DNA from: Pohlia nutans
Lineage: Eukaryota; Streptophyta; Bryopsida; Bryales; Mniaceae
DNA: 64,000 bases
Assembly: GCA_022496805.1 (NCBI GenBank)
Contig: CM040104.1
Coordinates: 1,170,650-1,234,649 of the forward strand
Reading direction: 5' to 3'
Shown: piece after piece, positions 32,787 through 45,200 of the stretch
Position numbering within the stretch: the first letter of the stretch is position 1
Layout of the letters: the number at the start of each line of letters is the position of its first letter
Made by a program: the position numbers and the translations under genes
Notes under the pieces: generated by a model
The model's database searches: none
What the model was told of the DNA's origin: nothing
Seen by the model: the letters and a program-made list of their open reading frames with translations, nothing else

Positions 32787-35700
32787 CTCTCACTTTGCGA
32801 ATAGCCAAAGCCTTGGAGCCCAAATGCCACCACTAGTCTTTGATGTCGATCTCTCGCAAGAGCCTTTGTCAGCACGTCCGCCACCATGTGCTCCGTTGGA
32901 CAATACTTCAACTCTATCACCTTCATCTCTAACTTCTCTCGAATGAAGTGATATTGCACATCAATGTGCTTTGTACGTGAGTGATGCGTTGGATTCTTCG
33001 CCAATGACATACTCCCTTGGTTGTCACACATGATTGTTGTAGCCTCCTCTTGAGTGCATCTCACATCCGCCATTAGTTGCCTCAACCAAATGGCCTCCTT
33101 CGTACCGTGGCTCGTCGCCATGTACTCCGCCTCAACCGTTGACGTGGCCGTGGTTTGTTGGCGCTTGCTATTCCATGAAACGGCCCCCGATCCAACTTTG
33201 AACATGTACCCCGTGGTGGATCTACGATCATTGGTATCACCCGCATAATCCGCATCACAATACCCACTCAACACAATGTTGTCACCTCCAAGACACAACC
33301 TCACATCACTTGTGCCTTTCAAGTACCGCATGATCCTCTTGACCGCAACCCAATGACTTGAACCCGGTCTTGCCATGTGTTGACTCACAACGCTGATTGG
33401 ATACGCAAGGTCCGGCCTTGTTGCAATCATAGCATACATCAATGACCCTACAGCTTGCTTGTATGGCACATCCACCATAGATTGAGCCTCTAATGCATAC
33501 TCCTCATCGGTGAGTTTCACGAGTTTGGAATTCACATCCAATGGAGTGCCAACCGGTTTGCAATCCTCCATGCCAAAGCGTTTGAGCACATCCATAACAT
33601 ACTTGCTTTGATTCATTGTTATGGTGCGTGTTGCTCTATCTCGCACAAACTCAACTCCTAAACAAAAGTGCAACTCACCGAGGTCACTCATCTCGTATTC
33701 GTTCTCAAGCATTGCCTTCAATGCCTTCAAAGAGCTCATACAACTTGCAAGGATGATCAAATCATCCACATATATGATCACGATGACCACATGTTGCCCC
33801 TTTTGCATGAAATACAAGCTGTGATCAGCGATGCTCCTTGTGAACCCGATATGAACAAGAAACGTGTCAATCTTTTGATACCATGCGCGTGGAGATTGCT
33901 TCAACCCATACAATGACTTGTTCAACTTGCAAACAAGGTTCTCATTACCTCGTTGCACAAATCCTTCGGGTTGCACCATGTAGATGTCCTCGTCCAACTC
34001 GCCGTTCAAGAACGCCGTCTTCACATCCATTTGATGCATTTCCAAATCCATGGCAGCCCCGATGGCCAAAATGCATCGAATAGTGGTGAATTTCGCCACC
34101 GGTGCAAAGGTCTCATGAAAATCAACACCTTCGATTTGTGAAAAGCCCTTTGCCACCAATCTTGCCTTATAACGAACCACATCACCCGTTGCATCTCTCT
34201 TTGCACGAAATACCCACTTACAACCGATAGCGTTGCGATTCTTGGGGAGGGGAGTCAATTCCCAAGTGCCATTGTCCATCAATGATTTGTACTCCTCTTG
34301 CATGGCTTGCTCCCACTTGTTTGCATCATCACAACTCAACGCTTCACGAATCGTCAATGGAGCATCTAAAAGTGCAACGTTTGCATGCTCCTCCTCACCT
34401 TGAGGGAGAATATGATTCTTCCACCACTCGCCAAGTGGTCTACGATTTCTCTCTGGATAACGACGATCGCTCGAGGATGCATTGTCTTCAACCGCCGTTG
34501 CTTGTGCCTTCTTCTCGCCATTCTTTGCCTTCAAAGGTCGCTCCTCAATATGTTCCTCATCACCACCATCTTTGTCATCTTCGTCTTCATCAACAATATC
34601 AATAACGGGAGATTTGGAAGATTGGTCCACAATCACCGGTTTATCGCCACTTCTCCCACTTGGACCATCGTCCAAATTGTCTTCAACCTTGGAATTCTCG
34701 CAAAATGTCACATCACGAGCTCGAATGATCTTCTTGGTCTCGAGCGACATGAGCCTGTACGCCTTGGTACCTTCACAATATCCAAGAAACACACATTTTG
34801 TTGCCTTGGCCTCAAGTTTGGTTCTTTGAGAATCGGGTACCTTTGCAAATGCGATGCATCCAAATGTGCGCATGTGCTCCACGCGGGGTGGCCTCCCACT
34901 CCACGCTTGCTCTGGTGTCATGTTTTGAACCGCACTCGTCGGGCATCGGTTGCGTGTGTACACCGCAGTCACCACCGCTTCCGCCCAAAGGTCCAAACCC
35001 AAATTTTGTGCATGCAACATACTCCTTGCCATTTCCACAATTGTTCGATTTGCACGCTCTGCAACTCCGTTTTGTTGTGGTGTATATGGCGTTGTGGTTT
35101 GTCTAGCAATGCCTTCTTTCTTCAATAACTCTCCAAATTGGTTGGACATGAACTCGCCGCCATTATCCGATCGAAACACCTTGATCTTGTGCTCGGATTG
35201 CTTCTCAACCAACGCCTTGAACTCTTTGAACTTCTCAAAACACTCGCTCTTTGCTTTGATCGGATACAACCATATCTTCCTCGAAAAATCATCAATGAAC
35301 GTCACAAAATACTTGCAACCCCCCATAGACGTGGTCTTCATTGGACCACACACGTCGGAATGCACAATCTCAAGAACCTTGGTTGCACGAGTTGCCCCAT
35401 CAACTGGAAACGGTGAGCGTTGTTGCTTGCCTTCAATACAACCCTCACATGTGAATGAACTAGGTGCGACGTGTGATTGTGCAAGATCCATGCCACTTAC
35501 CATTCCACGCAGTGCTTTCACACTCTTGACATTCAAATGCCCGAGACGACGATGCCACAACGCCAACTTGTCTTCGTTTGAACTCGATTGCACCAACGTT
35601 GCCGATTCCGCCGCGTGCATCTTGGAAAACTTGATTTGATACAAGCCGTTGACTTCGTGTATAATGGCCACCTCCTCACGACTTGGGGACAACACAAAAC

Positions 35701-36212
35701 ATCCTTCGTCGCTAAATTCCACTCGCAAATGCTTCATCACCAAATGTCGCACCGATAAAAGATTTGCCTTCAACTTGGGAACGTGGAGGACATCATGGAT
35801 GGTAATTGTCTTCACACGACCCTTCACCTCGGTGTCTACGACGATGGATCCTTTACCCACGGCTTGAAGAACCGTATCATCACCCAAAATGACATTCTTT
35901 GGAGATATGACGTGATATGATTGGAAACAAGTCCTAATGGGCGCCATGTGACTCGAGGCTCCCGAATCAACAATCCAATCGATCACACTACCATTGCATG
36001 ACACGTCACTTGCCATCATTGCATACTCGTCCCCGTCATCACTACAAGAAGAGACGCTAGTCATAAATGCGTACTCATCACCTGCATCGTTGACCTTTGT
36101 ATTGTTGGCACTTTCCTCTCTCTTGCGTTTGTAGCAAAATTTTGCCAAGTGGCCCTTCTTACCGCAATAGTAGCATACCTTGTCTGTAGAGCTCCCACTG
36201 GCACCGCTCTTG
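32771..36212 (-). pseudogene. Copy K gag-pol part 2 (CCHC region to C-terminus)
   Basis: From the linker before the CCHC knuckle through protease (VDSGASSH), HHCC, integrase D-D-35-E, RT (YVDD) and RNase H to SESVEVG. Variants include FSDEGCF, EDDKDGG in the acidic linker and KAKNGEKK. The frame is open and is separated from its N-terminus by copy M. Confidence 0.94.
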
Positions 36213-36217
36213 GATTG

Positions 36218-36435
36218 TTTTGAAGGTTAGATTAGAATGCCAAAGCCTCACACAAACACTTGGAATGCATAGGAAAGAGATGATCTTTACTCATGGGCTG
36301 CCCCTCTTAAGTAGCACACCCAAGGGAGTCCCCTTGGCAAACCATATGGGACATCAGCCCATACTCCACTCCTAGTACACTAGGATCAGCCCATATCACT
36401 TGGGAGACCCAATTCTCATTATCTCTAACTAGTAC
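36218..36435 (-). repeat. 3' LTR of copy M, left piece
   Basis: 218 bp starting TTTTGAAGG on the plus strand (the usual start is TATTGAAGG). Cut at AGTAC by copy L; completed at 42118-42217. Confidence 0.95.
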
Positions 36436-36753
36436 TATTGAAGGTTAGATTAGAATGCCAAAGCCTCACACAAACACTTGGAATGCATAGGAAAGAGATG
36501 ATCTTTACTCATGGGCTGCCCTTCTTAAGGAGCACACCCAAGGGAGTCCCCTTGGCAAACCATATGGGACATCAGCCCATACTCCACTCCTAGTACACTA
36601 GGATCAGCCCATATCACTTGGGAGACCCAATTCTCATTACTTCTAACTAGTACCACTTCTCTAGTTCCAACTCTAGCTCATTCGCATCATCTACTCTAGC
36701 TAATGCGCATGGCTATGAGCAACTTCAGCCCACGCAATCATCCTACTTCAACA
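36436..36753 (-). repeat. 3' LTR of copy L
   Basis: 318 bp with CCCTTCTTAAGGAGC and AGTTCCAACTC variants shared with 41795-42112. Confidence 0.97.
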
Positions 36754-39700
36754 CTCCCACTTTGCAAATAGCCAAAGCCTTCGAGCCCAAATGCCACCAC
36801 TAGTCTTTGATGTCGATCTCTCGCAAGAGCCTTTGTCAGCACGTCCGCCACCATGTGCTCCGTTGGACAATACTTCAACTCTATCACCTTCATCTCTAAC
36901 TTCTCTCGAATGAAGTGATATTGCACATCAATGTGCTTTGTACGTGAGTGATGCGTTGGATTCTTCGCCAATGACATACTCCCTTGGTTGTCACACATGA
37001 TTGTTGTAGCCTCCTCTTGAGTGCATCTCACATCCGCCATTAGTTGCCTCAACCAAATGGCCTCCTTCGTACCGTGGCTCGTCGCCATGTACTCCGCCTC
37101 AACCGTTGACGTGGCCGTGGTTTGTTGGCGCTTGCTATTCCATGAAACGGCCCCCAATCCAACTTTGAACATGTACCCCGTGGTGGATCTACGATCATTG
37201 GTATCACCCGCATAATCCGCATCACAATACCCACTCAACACAATGTTGTCACCTCCAAGACACAACCTCACATCACTTGTGCCTTTCAAGTACCGCATGA
37301 TCCTCTTGACCGCAACCCAATGACTTGAACCCGGTCTTGCCATGTGTTGACTCACAACGCTGATTGGATACGCAAGGTCCGGCCTTGTTGCAATCATAGC
37401 ATACATCAATGACCCTACAGCTTGCTTGTATGGCACATCCACCATAGATTGAGCCTCTAATGCATACTCCTCATCGGTGAGTTTCACGAGTTTGGAATTC
37501 ACATCCAATGGAGTGCCAACCGGTTTGCAATCCTCCATGCCAAAGCGTTTGAGCACATCCATAACATACTTGCTTTGATTCATTGTTATGGTGCGTGTTG
37601 CTCTATCTCGCACAAACTCAACTCCTAAACAAAAGTGCAACTCACCCAGATCACTCATCTCGTACTCGTTCTCAAGCATTGCCTTCAATGCCTTCAAAGA
37701 GCTCATACAACTTGCAAGGATGATCAAATCATCCACATATATGATCACGATGACCACATGTTGCCCCTTTTGCATGAAATACAAGCTGTGATCAGCGATG
37801 CTCCTTGTGAACCCGATATGAACAAGAAACGTGTCAATCTTTTGATACCATGCGCGTGGAGATTGCTTCAACCCATACAATGACTTGTTCAACTTGCAAA
37901 CAAGGTTCTCATTACCTCGTTGCACAAATCCTTCGGGTTGCACCATGTAGATGTCCTCGTCCAACTCGCCGTTCAAGAACGCCGTCTTCACATCCATTTG
38001 ATGCATTTCCAAATCCATGGCAGCCCCGATGGCCAAAATGCATCGAATAGTGGTGAATTTCGCCACCGGTGCAAAGGTCTCATGAAAATCAACACCTTCG
38101 ATTTGTGAAAAGCCCTTTGCCACCAATCTTGCCTTATAACGAACCACATCACCCGTTGCATCTCTCTTTGCACGAAATACCCACTTACAACCGATAGCGT
38201 TGCGATTCTTGGGGAGGGGAGTCAATTCCCAAGTGCCATTGTCCATCAACGATTTGTACTCCTCTTGCATGGCTTGCTCCCACTTGTTTGCATCATCACA
38301 ACTCAACGCTTCACGAATCGTCAATGGAGCATCTAAAAGTGCAACGTTTGCATGCTCCTCCTCACCTTGAGGGAGAATATGATTCTTCCACCACTCGCCA
38401 AGTGGTCTACGATTTCTCTCTGGATAACGACGATCGCTCGAGGATGCATTGTCTTCAACCGTCGTTGCTTGTGCCTTTTTCTCGCCATTCTTCGTCTTCA
38501 AACGTCGCTCCTCAATATGTTCCTCATCACCACCATCTTCGTCATCTTCGTCTTCATCAACAATATCAATAACGGGAGATTTGGAAGATTGGTCCACAAT
38601 GGCCGGTTTATCGCCACTTCTCCCACTTGGACCATCGTCCAAATTGTCTTCAACCTTGGAATTCTCGCAAAATGTCACATCACGAGCTCGAATGATCTTC
38701 TTGGTCTCGAGCGACATGAGCCTGTACGCCTTGGTACCTTCACAATATCCAAGAAACACACATTTTGTTGCCTTGGCCTCAAGTTTGGTTCTTTGAGAAT
38801 CGGGTACCTTTGCAAATGCGATGCATCCAAATGTGCGCATGTGCTCCACGCGGGGTGGCCTCCCACTCCACGCTTGCTCTGGTGTCATGTTTTGAACCGC
38901 ACTCGTCGGGCATCGGTTGCGTGTGTACACCGCAGTCACCACCGCTTCCGCCCAAAGGTCCAAACCCAAATTTTGTGCATGCAACATACTCCTTGCCATT
39001 TCCACAATTGTTCGATTTGCACGCTCTGCAACTCCGTTTTGTTGTGGTGTATATGGCGTTGTGGTTTGTCTAGCAATGCCTTCTTTCTTCAATAACTCTC
39101 CAAATTGGTTGGACATGAACTCGCCGCCATTATCCGATCGAAACACCTTGATCTTGTGCTCGGATTGCTTCTCAACCAACGCCTTGAACTCTTTGAACTT
39201 CTCAAAACACTCGCTCTTTGCTTTGATCGGATACAACCATATCTTCCTCGAAAAATCATCAATGAACGTCACAAAATACTTGCAACCCCCCATAGACGTG
39301 GTCTTCATTGGACCACACACGTCGGAATGCACAATCTCAAGAACCTTGGTTGCACGAGTTGCCCCATCAACTGGAAACGGTGAGCGTTGTTGCTTGCCTT
39401 CAATACAACCCTCACATGTGAATGAACTAGGTGCGACGTGTGATTGTGCAAGATCCATGCCACTTACCATTCCACGCAGTGTTTTCACACTCTTGACATT
39501 CAAATGCCCGAGACGACGATGCCACAACGCCAACTTGTCTTCGTTTGAACTCGATTGCACCAACGTTGCCGATTCCGCCGCGTGCATCTTGGAAAACTTG
39601 ATTTGGTACAAGCCGTTGACTTCGTGTATAATGGCCACCTCCTCACGACTTGGAGACAACACAAAACACCCTTGGTCGCTAAATTCCACTCGCAAATGCT

Positions 39701-40811
39701 TCATCACCAAATGTCGCACCGATAAAAGATTTGCCTTTAACTTGGGAACGTGGAGGACATCATGGATGGTAATTGTCTTCACACGACCCTTCACCTCGGT
39801 GTCTACGACGATGGATCCTTTACCCACGGCTTGAAGAACCGTATCATCACCCAAAATGACATTCTTTGGAGATATGACGTGATATGATTGGAAACAAGTC
39901 CTAATGGGCGCCATGTGACTCGAGGCTCCCGAATCAACAATCCAATCGATCACACTACCATTGCATGACACGTCACTTGCCATCATTGCATACTCGTCCC
40001 CGTCATCACTACAAGAAGAGACGCTAGTCATAAATGCGTACTCATCACCTGCATCGTTGACCTTTGTATTGTTGGCACTTTCCTCTCTCTTGCGTTTGTA
40101 GCAAAATTTTGCCAAGTGGCCCTTCTTACCGCAATAGTAGCATACCTTGTCTGTAGAGCTCCCACTGGCACCGCTCTTGGATTGCTTCGCCATAAGCGCC
40201 GCGCTATCGCCACGAGTCTCGTTCTCTTTGCGCCGCGAGAGTTCATGCAACAACCGTGATGTCACATAATCAAGAGTGAGCTCGCTAATGGGCCTACTCT
40301 CCATAGCAACGATAAGATACTCGTACGACGGCGGCAAACTCTCGAGGAGCGTCATAACGATATCACCGTCCGTAATGTTGACGTCTGCGCCGTTGAGCTG
40401 ATCCGCAAGAGCCTTGACTTTGTTGATGTGCGCCAACATGTCGTCGTTTTCTTCCATCTTGATGGTGAAAAACTTGCGCCTCAAGAACAAGATATTGACC
40501 AAGCTCTTTGCCTCATGAATATTGCAAAGCTTGGCCCATGCCTCGGCGGGAGTCTTGCACGACCGAATATGAGAAAGCTGGGAATCAGAAAGATTAAGAG
40601 CCAAAATCGCAAAGGCCTTTTTCTCTCGCCGAGTGTACGCAGTTCGTACCCTAGCCTCGGCGTCGGACGAAGGCGGTTCCTCACTACCCTCAACTATCTC
40701 CCACAATTCTTTTTCGGCCATGACCATTTCCATCTTGAATTTCCACAAGTGGAAGTTGACGCCATCGAACTTGTCTACAACCTTAGCACCTTCACCCTCA
40801 AATGTAGCCAT
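36738..40811 (-). CDS. Copy L gag-pol polyprotein, intact
   Basis: 1357 codons from ATG 40811. gag, CCHC, protease, HHCC, integrase D-D-35-E, acidic linker, RT YVDD and RNase H are all present. Visible substitutions: SVKTLRGM (T for A), EERRLKTK (R for P), QATTVED (T for A) and KVGLGAVSW (L for S, within RNase H). None removes a known catalytic residue. Stop in the 3' LTR. Confidence 0.96.
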   Translation of the reverse strand: MATFEGEGAKVVDKFDGVNFHLWKFKMEMVMAEKELWEIVEGSEEPPSSDAEARVRTAYTRREKKAFAILALNLSDSQLSHIRSCKTPAEAWAKLCNIHEAKSLVNILFLRRKFFTIKMEENDDMLAHINKVKALADQLNGADVNITDGDIVMTLLESLPPSYEYLIVAMESRPISELTLDYVTSRLLHELSRRKENETRGDSAALMAKQSKSGASGSSTDKVCYYCGKKGHLAKFCYKRKREESANNTKVNDAGDEYAFMTSVSSCSDDGDEYAMMASDVSCNGSVIDWIVDSGASSHMAPIRTCFQSYHVISPKNVILGDDTVLQAVGKGSIVVDTEVKGRVKTITIHDVLHVPKLKANLLSVRHLVMKHLRVEFSDQGCFVLSPSREEVAIIHEVNGLYQIKFSKMHAAESATLVQSSSNEDKLALWHRRLGHLNVKSVKTLRGMVSGMDLAQSHVAPSSFTCEGCIEGKQQRSPFPVDGATRATKVLEIVHSDVCGPMKTTSMGGCKYFVTFIDDFSRKIWLYPIKAKSECFEKFKEFKALVEKQSEHKIKVFRSDNGGEFMSNQFGELLKKEGIARQTTTPYTPQQNGVAERANRTIVEMARSMLHAQNLGLDLWAEAVVTAVYTRNRCPTSAVQNMTPEQAWSGRPPRVEHMRTFGCIAFAKVPDSQRTKLEAKATKCVFLGYCEGTKAYRLMSLETKKIIRARDVTFCENSKVEDNLDDGPSGRSGDKPAIVDQSSKSPVIDIVDEDEDDEDGGDEEHIEERRLKTKNGEKKAQATTVEDNASSSDRRYPERNRRPLGEWWKNHILPQGEEEHANVALLDAPLTIREALSCDDANKWEQAMQEEYKSLMDNGTWELTPLPKNRNAIGCKWVFRAKRDATGDVVRYKARLVAKGFSQIEGVDFHETFAPVAKFTTIRCILAIGAAMDLEMHQMDVKTAFLNGELDEDIYMVQPEGFVQRGNENLVCKLNKSLYGLKQSPRAWYQKIDTFLVHIGFTRSIADHSLYFMQKGQHVVIVIIYVDDLIILASCMSSLKALKAMLENEYEMSDLGELHFCLGVEFVRDRATRTITMNQSKYVMDVLKRFGMEDCKPVGTPLDVNSKLVKLTDEEYALEAQSMVDVPYKQAVGSLMYAMIATRPDLAYPISVVSQHMARPGSSHWVAVKRIMRYLKGTSDVRLCLGGDNIVLSGYCDADYAGDTNDRRSTTGYMFKVGLGAVSWNSKRQQTTATSTVEAEYMATSHGTKEAIWLRQLMADVRCTQEEATTIMCDNQGSMSLAKNPTHHSRTKHIDVQYHFIREKLEMKVIELKYCPTEHMVADVLTKALARDRHQRLVVAFGLEGFGYLQSGSVEVG

Positions 40812-41794
40812 ATCCTTGATTGAAGGACGTACGCTCACAAAATTCAGCCCCTAGAAAGCTAAGAAAAATTGTTTTTATGATTTTTTGACAATTTTGTGAT
40901 TTGTGAGGCAAATTGCACACGTACGTGCTTCTAATGCCTCCAAACTAATTCCAAACACTAAATCAGCACCTTTGTGCTACACATCAACCTCACAACACTC
41001 AATCGTGATGGTTCTTAGTGAATTTGCACAAGATCATACCACAACACCCTAACTAGGAGAATTGCGCACTCGTTGGCTCAAATCCACTCAAATCAGCACC
41101 CTTGTGCTTCACAACACGTAATGCACCCTATGGACACCCTTGTGCCTTCCAAGGACTCTAAATCAATGCAAATTCAGCCCCTTCAAGTCCTAATTGCATT
41201 GAAATTCATCAAATCAGCCCCGTTGTGCATTCACTAACCCAAACTCTAATTTTGAGCACTCCAAGGGCATAACTCACATTCCAAACCCTTGTGCAAGAAT
41301 TGCAATACCAAAATCAGATTGTAGACTCACCCCAAGAGCCTCAAAGCATAAAAGTGCCTTGCAACAACACAAGTGCACAAATTGAGCACAAATTGAGCCA
41401 ATAAGCTCCAATAAGCTCCAATAAGCTCCAATAAGCTCCAATAAGCTCCAATCAGCTCCAATATACTCCAACAAGCACCAATAAGCTCCAAAGCTCCAAT
41501 TCAGCCCTTGTAGACGTGTATAAACTCCAAAAGTGCTCCAAAGTGCTCCAAAAGCTCCAAATCAACAAATGATAGCTCCAAAGTGCGAATTCAGCCCTCC
41601 AACACGTAGATCAAAGGTAGGAAGATTGTAATACCTCCCAATGTCGAAATCAGCCCACCAAAGCTCGAATTCAGCCCTCCAAAGTTCCAAATCAGCGCTC
41701 CAATACTCCAAAATCAGCGCTCCAACGCACGACCTCCACACAATGAGCAATCTAATCTTTGACTCACGCAAAACACATGAGTGGGCCCATAACC
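40812..41794 (-). other. Leader of copy L with primer-binding site
   Basis: 983 nt, no gene. Primer-binding site at 41781-41794. The 10-bp repeat is at 41402-41471 with five perfect units, equal to the longest arrays in the window. Confidence 0.87.
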
Positions 41795-42112
41795 TATTGA
41801 AGGTTAGATTAGAATGCCAAAGCCTCACACAAACACTTGGAATGCATAGGAAAGAGATGATCTTTACTCATGGGCTGCCCTTCTTAAGGAGCACACCCAA
41901 GGGAGTCCCCTTGGCAAACCATATGGGACATCAGCCCATACTCCACTCCTAGTACACTAGGATCAGCCCATATCACTTGGGAGACCCAATTCTCATTACT
42001 TCTAACTAGTACCACTTCTCTAGTTCCAACTCTAGCTCATTCGCATCATCTACTCTAGCTAATGCGCATGGCTATGAGCAACTTCAGCCCACGCAATCAT
42101 CCTACTTCAACA
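41795..42112 (-). repeat. 5' LTR of copy L
   Basis: 318 bp, same private variants as the 3' LTR. AGTAC follows at 42113-42117, then the rest of the M LTR. Confidence 0.97.
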
Positions 42113-42117
42113 AGTAC

Positions 42118-42217
42118 CACTTCTCTAGTTGCAAGTCTAGCTCATTCGCATCATCTACTCTAGCTAATGCGCATGGCTATGAGCAACTTCAGCCCACGCA
42201 ATCATCCTACTTCAACA
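42118..42217 (-). repeat. 3' LTR of copy M, right piece
   Basis: 100 bp. Joins 36218-36435 to make exactly 318 bp. Confidence 0.95.
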
Positions 42218-45200
42218 CTCCCACTTTGCGAATAGCCAAAGCCTTGGAGCCCAAATGCCACCACTAGTCTTTGATGTCGATCTCTCGCAAGAGCCTTTGT
42301 CAGCACGTCCGCCACCATGTGCTCCGTTGGACAATACTTCAACTCTATCACCTTCATCTGTAACTTCTCTCGAATGAAGTGATATTGCACATCAATGTGC
42401 TTTGTACGTGAGTGATGCGTTGGATTCTTCGCCAATGACATACTCCCTTGGTTGTCACACATGATTGTTGTAGCCTCCTCTTGAGTGCATCTCACATCCG
42501 CCATTAGTTGCCTCAACCAAATGGCCTCCTTCGTACCGTGGCTCGTCGCCATGTACTCCGCCTCAACCGTTGACGTGGCCGTGGTTTGTTGGCGCTTGCT
42601 ATTCCATGAAACGGCCCCCGATCCAACTTTGAACATATACCCCGTGGTGGATCTACGATCATTGGTATCACCCGCATAATCCGCATCACAATACCCACTC
42701 AACACAATGTTGTCACCTCCAAGACACAACCTCACATCACTTGTGCCTTTCAAGTACCGCATGATCCTCTTGACCGCAACCCAATGACTTGAACCCGGTC
42801 TTGCCATGTGTTGACTCACAACGCTGATTGGATACGCAAGGTCCGGCCTTGTTGCAATCATAGCATACATCAATGACCCTACAGCTTGCTTGTATGGCAC
42901 ATCCACCATAGATTGAGCCTCTAATGCATACTCCTCATCGGTGAGTTTCACGAGTTTGGAATTCACATCCAATGGAGTGCCAACCGGTTTGCAATCCTCC
43001 ATGCCAAAGCGTTTGAGCACATCCATAACATACTTGCTTTGATTCATTGTTATGGTGCGTGTTGCTCTATCTCGCACAAACTCAACTCCTAAACAAAAGT
43101 GCAACTCACCGAGATCACTCATCTCGTACTCGTTCTCAAGCATTGCCTTCAATGCCTTCAAAGAGCTCATACAACTTGCAAGGATGATCAAATCATCCAC
43201 ATATATGATCACGATGACCACATGTTGCCCCTTTTGCATGAAATACAAGCTGTGATCAGCGATGCTCCTTGTGAACCCGATATGAACAAGAAACGTGTCA
43301 ATCTTTTGATACCATGCGCGTGGAGATTGCTTCAACCCATACAATGACTTGTTCAACTTGCAAACAAGGTTCTCATTACCTCGTTGCACAAATCCTTCGG
43401 GTTGTACCATGTAGATGTCCTCGTCCAACTCGCCGTTCAAGAACGCCGTCTTCACATCCATTTGATGCATTTCCAAATCCATGGCAGCCCCGATGGCCAA
43501 AATGCATCGAATAGTGGTGAATTTCGCCACCGGTGCAAAGGTCTCATGAAAATCAACACCTTCGATTTGTGAAAAGCCCTTTGCCACCAATCTTGCCTTA
43601 TAACGAACCACATCACCCGTTGCATCTCTCTTTGCACGAAATACCCACTTACAACCGATAGCGTTGCGATTCTTGGGGAGGGGAGTCAATTCCCAAGTGC
43701 CATTGTCCATCAACGATTTGTACTCCTCTTGCATGGCTTGCTCCCACTTGTTTGCATCATCACAACTCAACGCTTCACGAATCGTCAATGGAGCATCTAA
43801 AAGTGCAACGTTTGCATGCTCCTCCTCACCTTGAGGGAGAATATGATTCTTCCACCACTCGCCAAGTGGTCTACGATTTCTCTCTGGATAACGACGATCG
43901 CTCGAGGATGCATTGTCTTCAACCGCCGTTGCTTGTGCCTTTTTCTCGCCATTCTTCGTCTTCAAAGGTGGCTCCTCAATATGTTCCTCATCACCACCAT
44001 CTTCGTCATCTTTGTCTTCATCAACAATATCAATAACGGGAGATTTGGAAGATTGGTCCACAATCGCTGGTTTATCGCCACTTCTCCCACTTGGACCATC
44101 GTCCAAATTGTCTTCAACCTTGGAATTCTCGCAAAATGTCACATCACGAGCTCGAATGATCTTCTTGGTCTCGAGCGACATGAGCCTGTATGCCTTGGTA
44201 CCTTCACAATATCCAAGAAACACACATTTTGTTGCCTTGGCCTCAAGTTTGGTTCTTTGAGAATCGGGTACCTTTGCAAATGCGATGCATCCAAATGTGC
44301 GCATGTGCTCCACGCGGGGTGGCCTCCCACTCCACGCTTGCTCTGGTGTCATGTTTTGAACCGCACTCGTCGGGCATCGGTTGCGTGTGTACACCGCAGT
44401 CACCACCGCTTCCGCCCAAAGGTCCAAACTCAAATTTTGTGCATGCAACATACTCCTTGCCATTTCCACAATTGTTCGATTTGCACGCTCTGCAACTCCG
44501 TTTTGTTGTGGTGTATATGGCGTTGTGGTTTGTCTAGCAATGCCTTCTTTCTTCAATAACTCTCCAAATTGGTTGGACATGAACTCGCCGCCATTATCCG
44601 ATCGAAACACCTTGATCTTGTGCTCGGATTGCTTCTCAACCAACGCCTTGAACTCTTTGAACTTCTCAAAACACTCGCTCTTTGCTTTGATCGGATACAA
44701 CCATATCTTCCTCGAAAAATCATCAATGAACGTCACAAAATACTTGCAACCCCCCATAGACGTGGTCTTCATTGGACCACACACGTCGGAATGCACAATC
44801 TCAAGAACCTTGGTTGCACGAGTTGCCCCATCAACTGGAAACGGTGAGCGTTGTTGCTTGCCTTCAATACAACCCTCACATGTGAATGAACTAGGCGCGA
44901 CGTGTGATTGTGCAAGATCCATGCCACTTACCATTCCACGCAGTGCTTTGACACTCTTGACATTCAAATGCCCGAGACGACGATGCCACAACGCCAACTT
45001 GTCTTCGTTTGAACTCGATTGTACCAACGTTGCGGATTCCGCCGCGTGCATCTTGGAAAACTTGATTTGGTACAAGCCGTTGACTTCGTGTATAATGGCC
45101 ACCTCCTCACGACTTGGAGACAACACAAAACACCCTTGGTCGCTAAATTCCACTCGCAAATGCTTCATCACCAAATGTCGCACCGATAAAAGATTTGCCT

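Larger units (their letters stand above)
36436..42112 (-). mobile_element. Copy L: uninterrupted full-length copia element inside the 3' LTR of M
   Basis: 5677 bp: 3' LTR 36436-36753, gag-pol 36738-40811, leader 40812-41794, 5' LTR 41795-42112. Perfect duplication AGTAC at 36431-36435 and 42113-42117. Both LTRs carry the private variants CCCTTCTTAAGGAGC and AGTTCCAACTCTAGC. All catalytic motifs are intact. Confidence 0.97.

Noticed and set aside
36218..36435. Solo or truncated LTR at 36218-36435
   Set aside because: The missing 100 bp resume at 42118 after copy L with its AGTAC duplication; it is the split 3' LTR of M.
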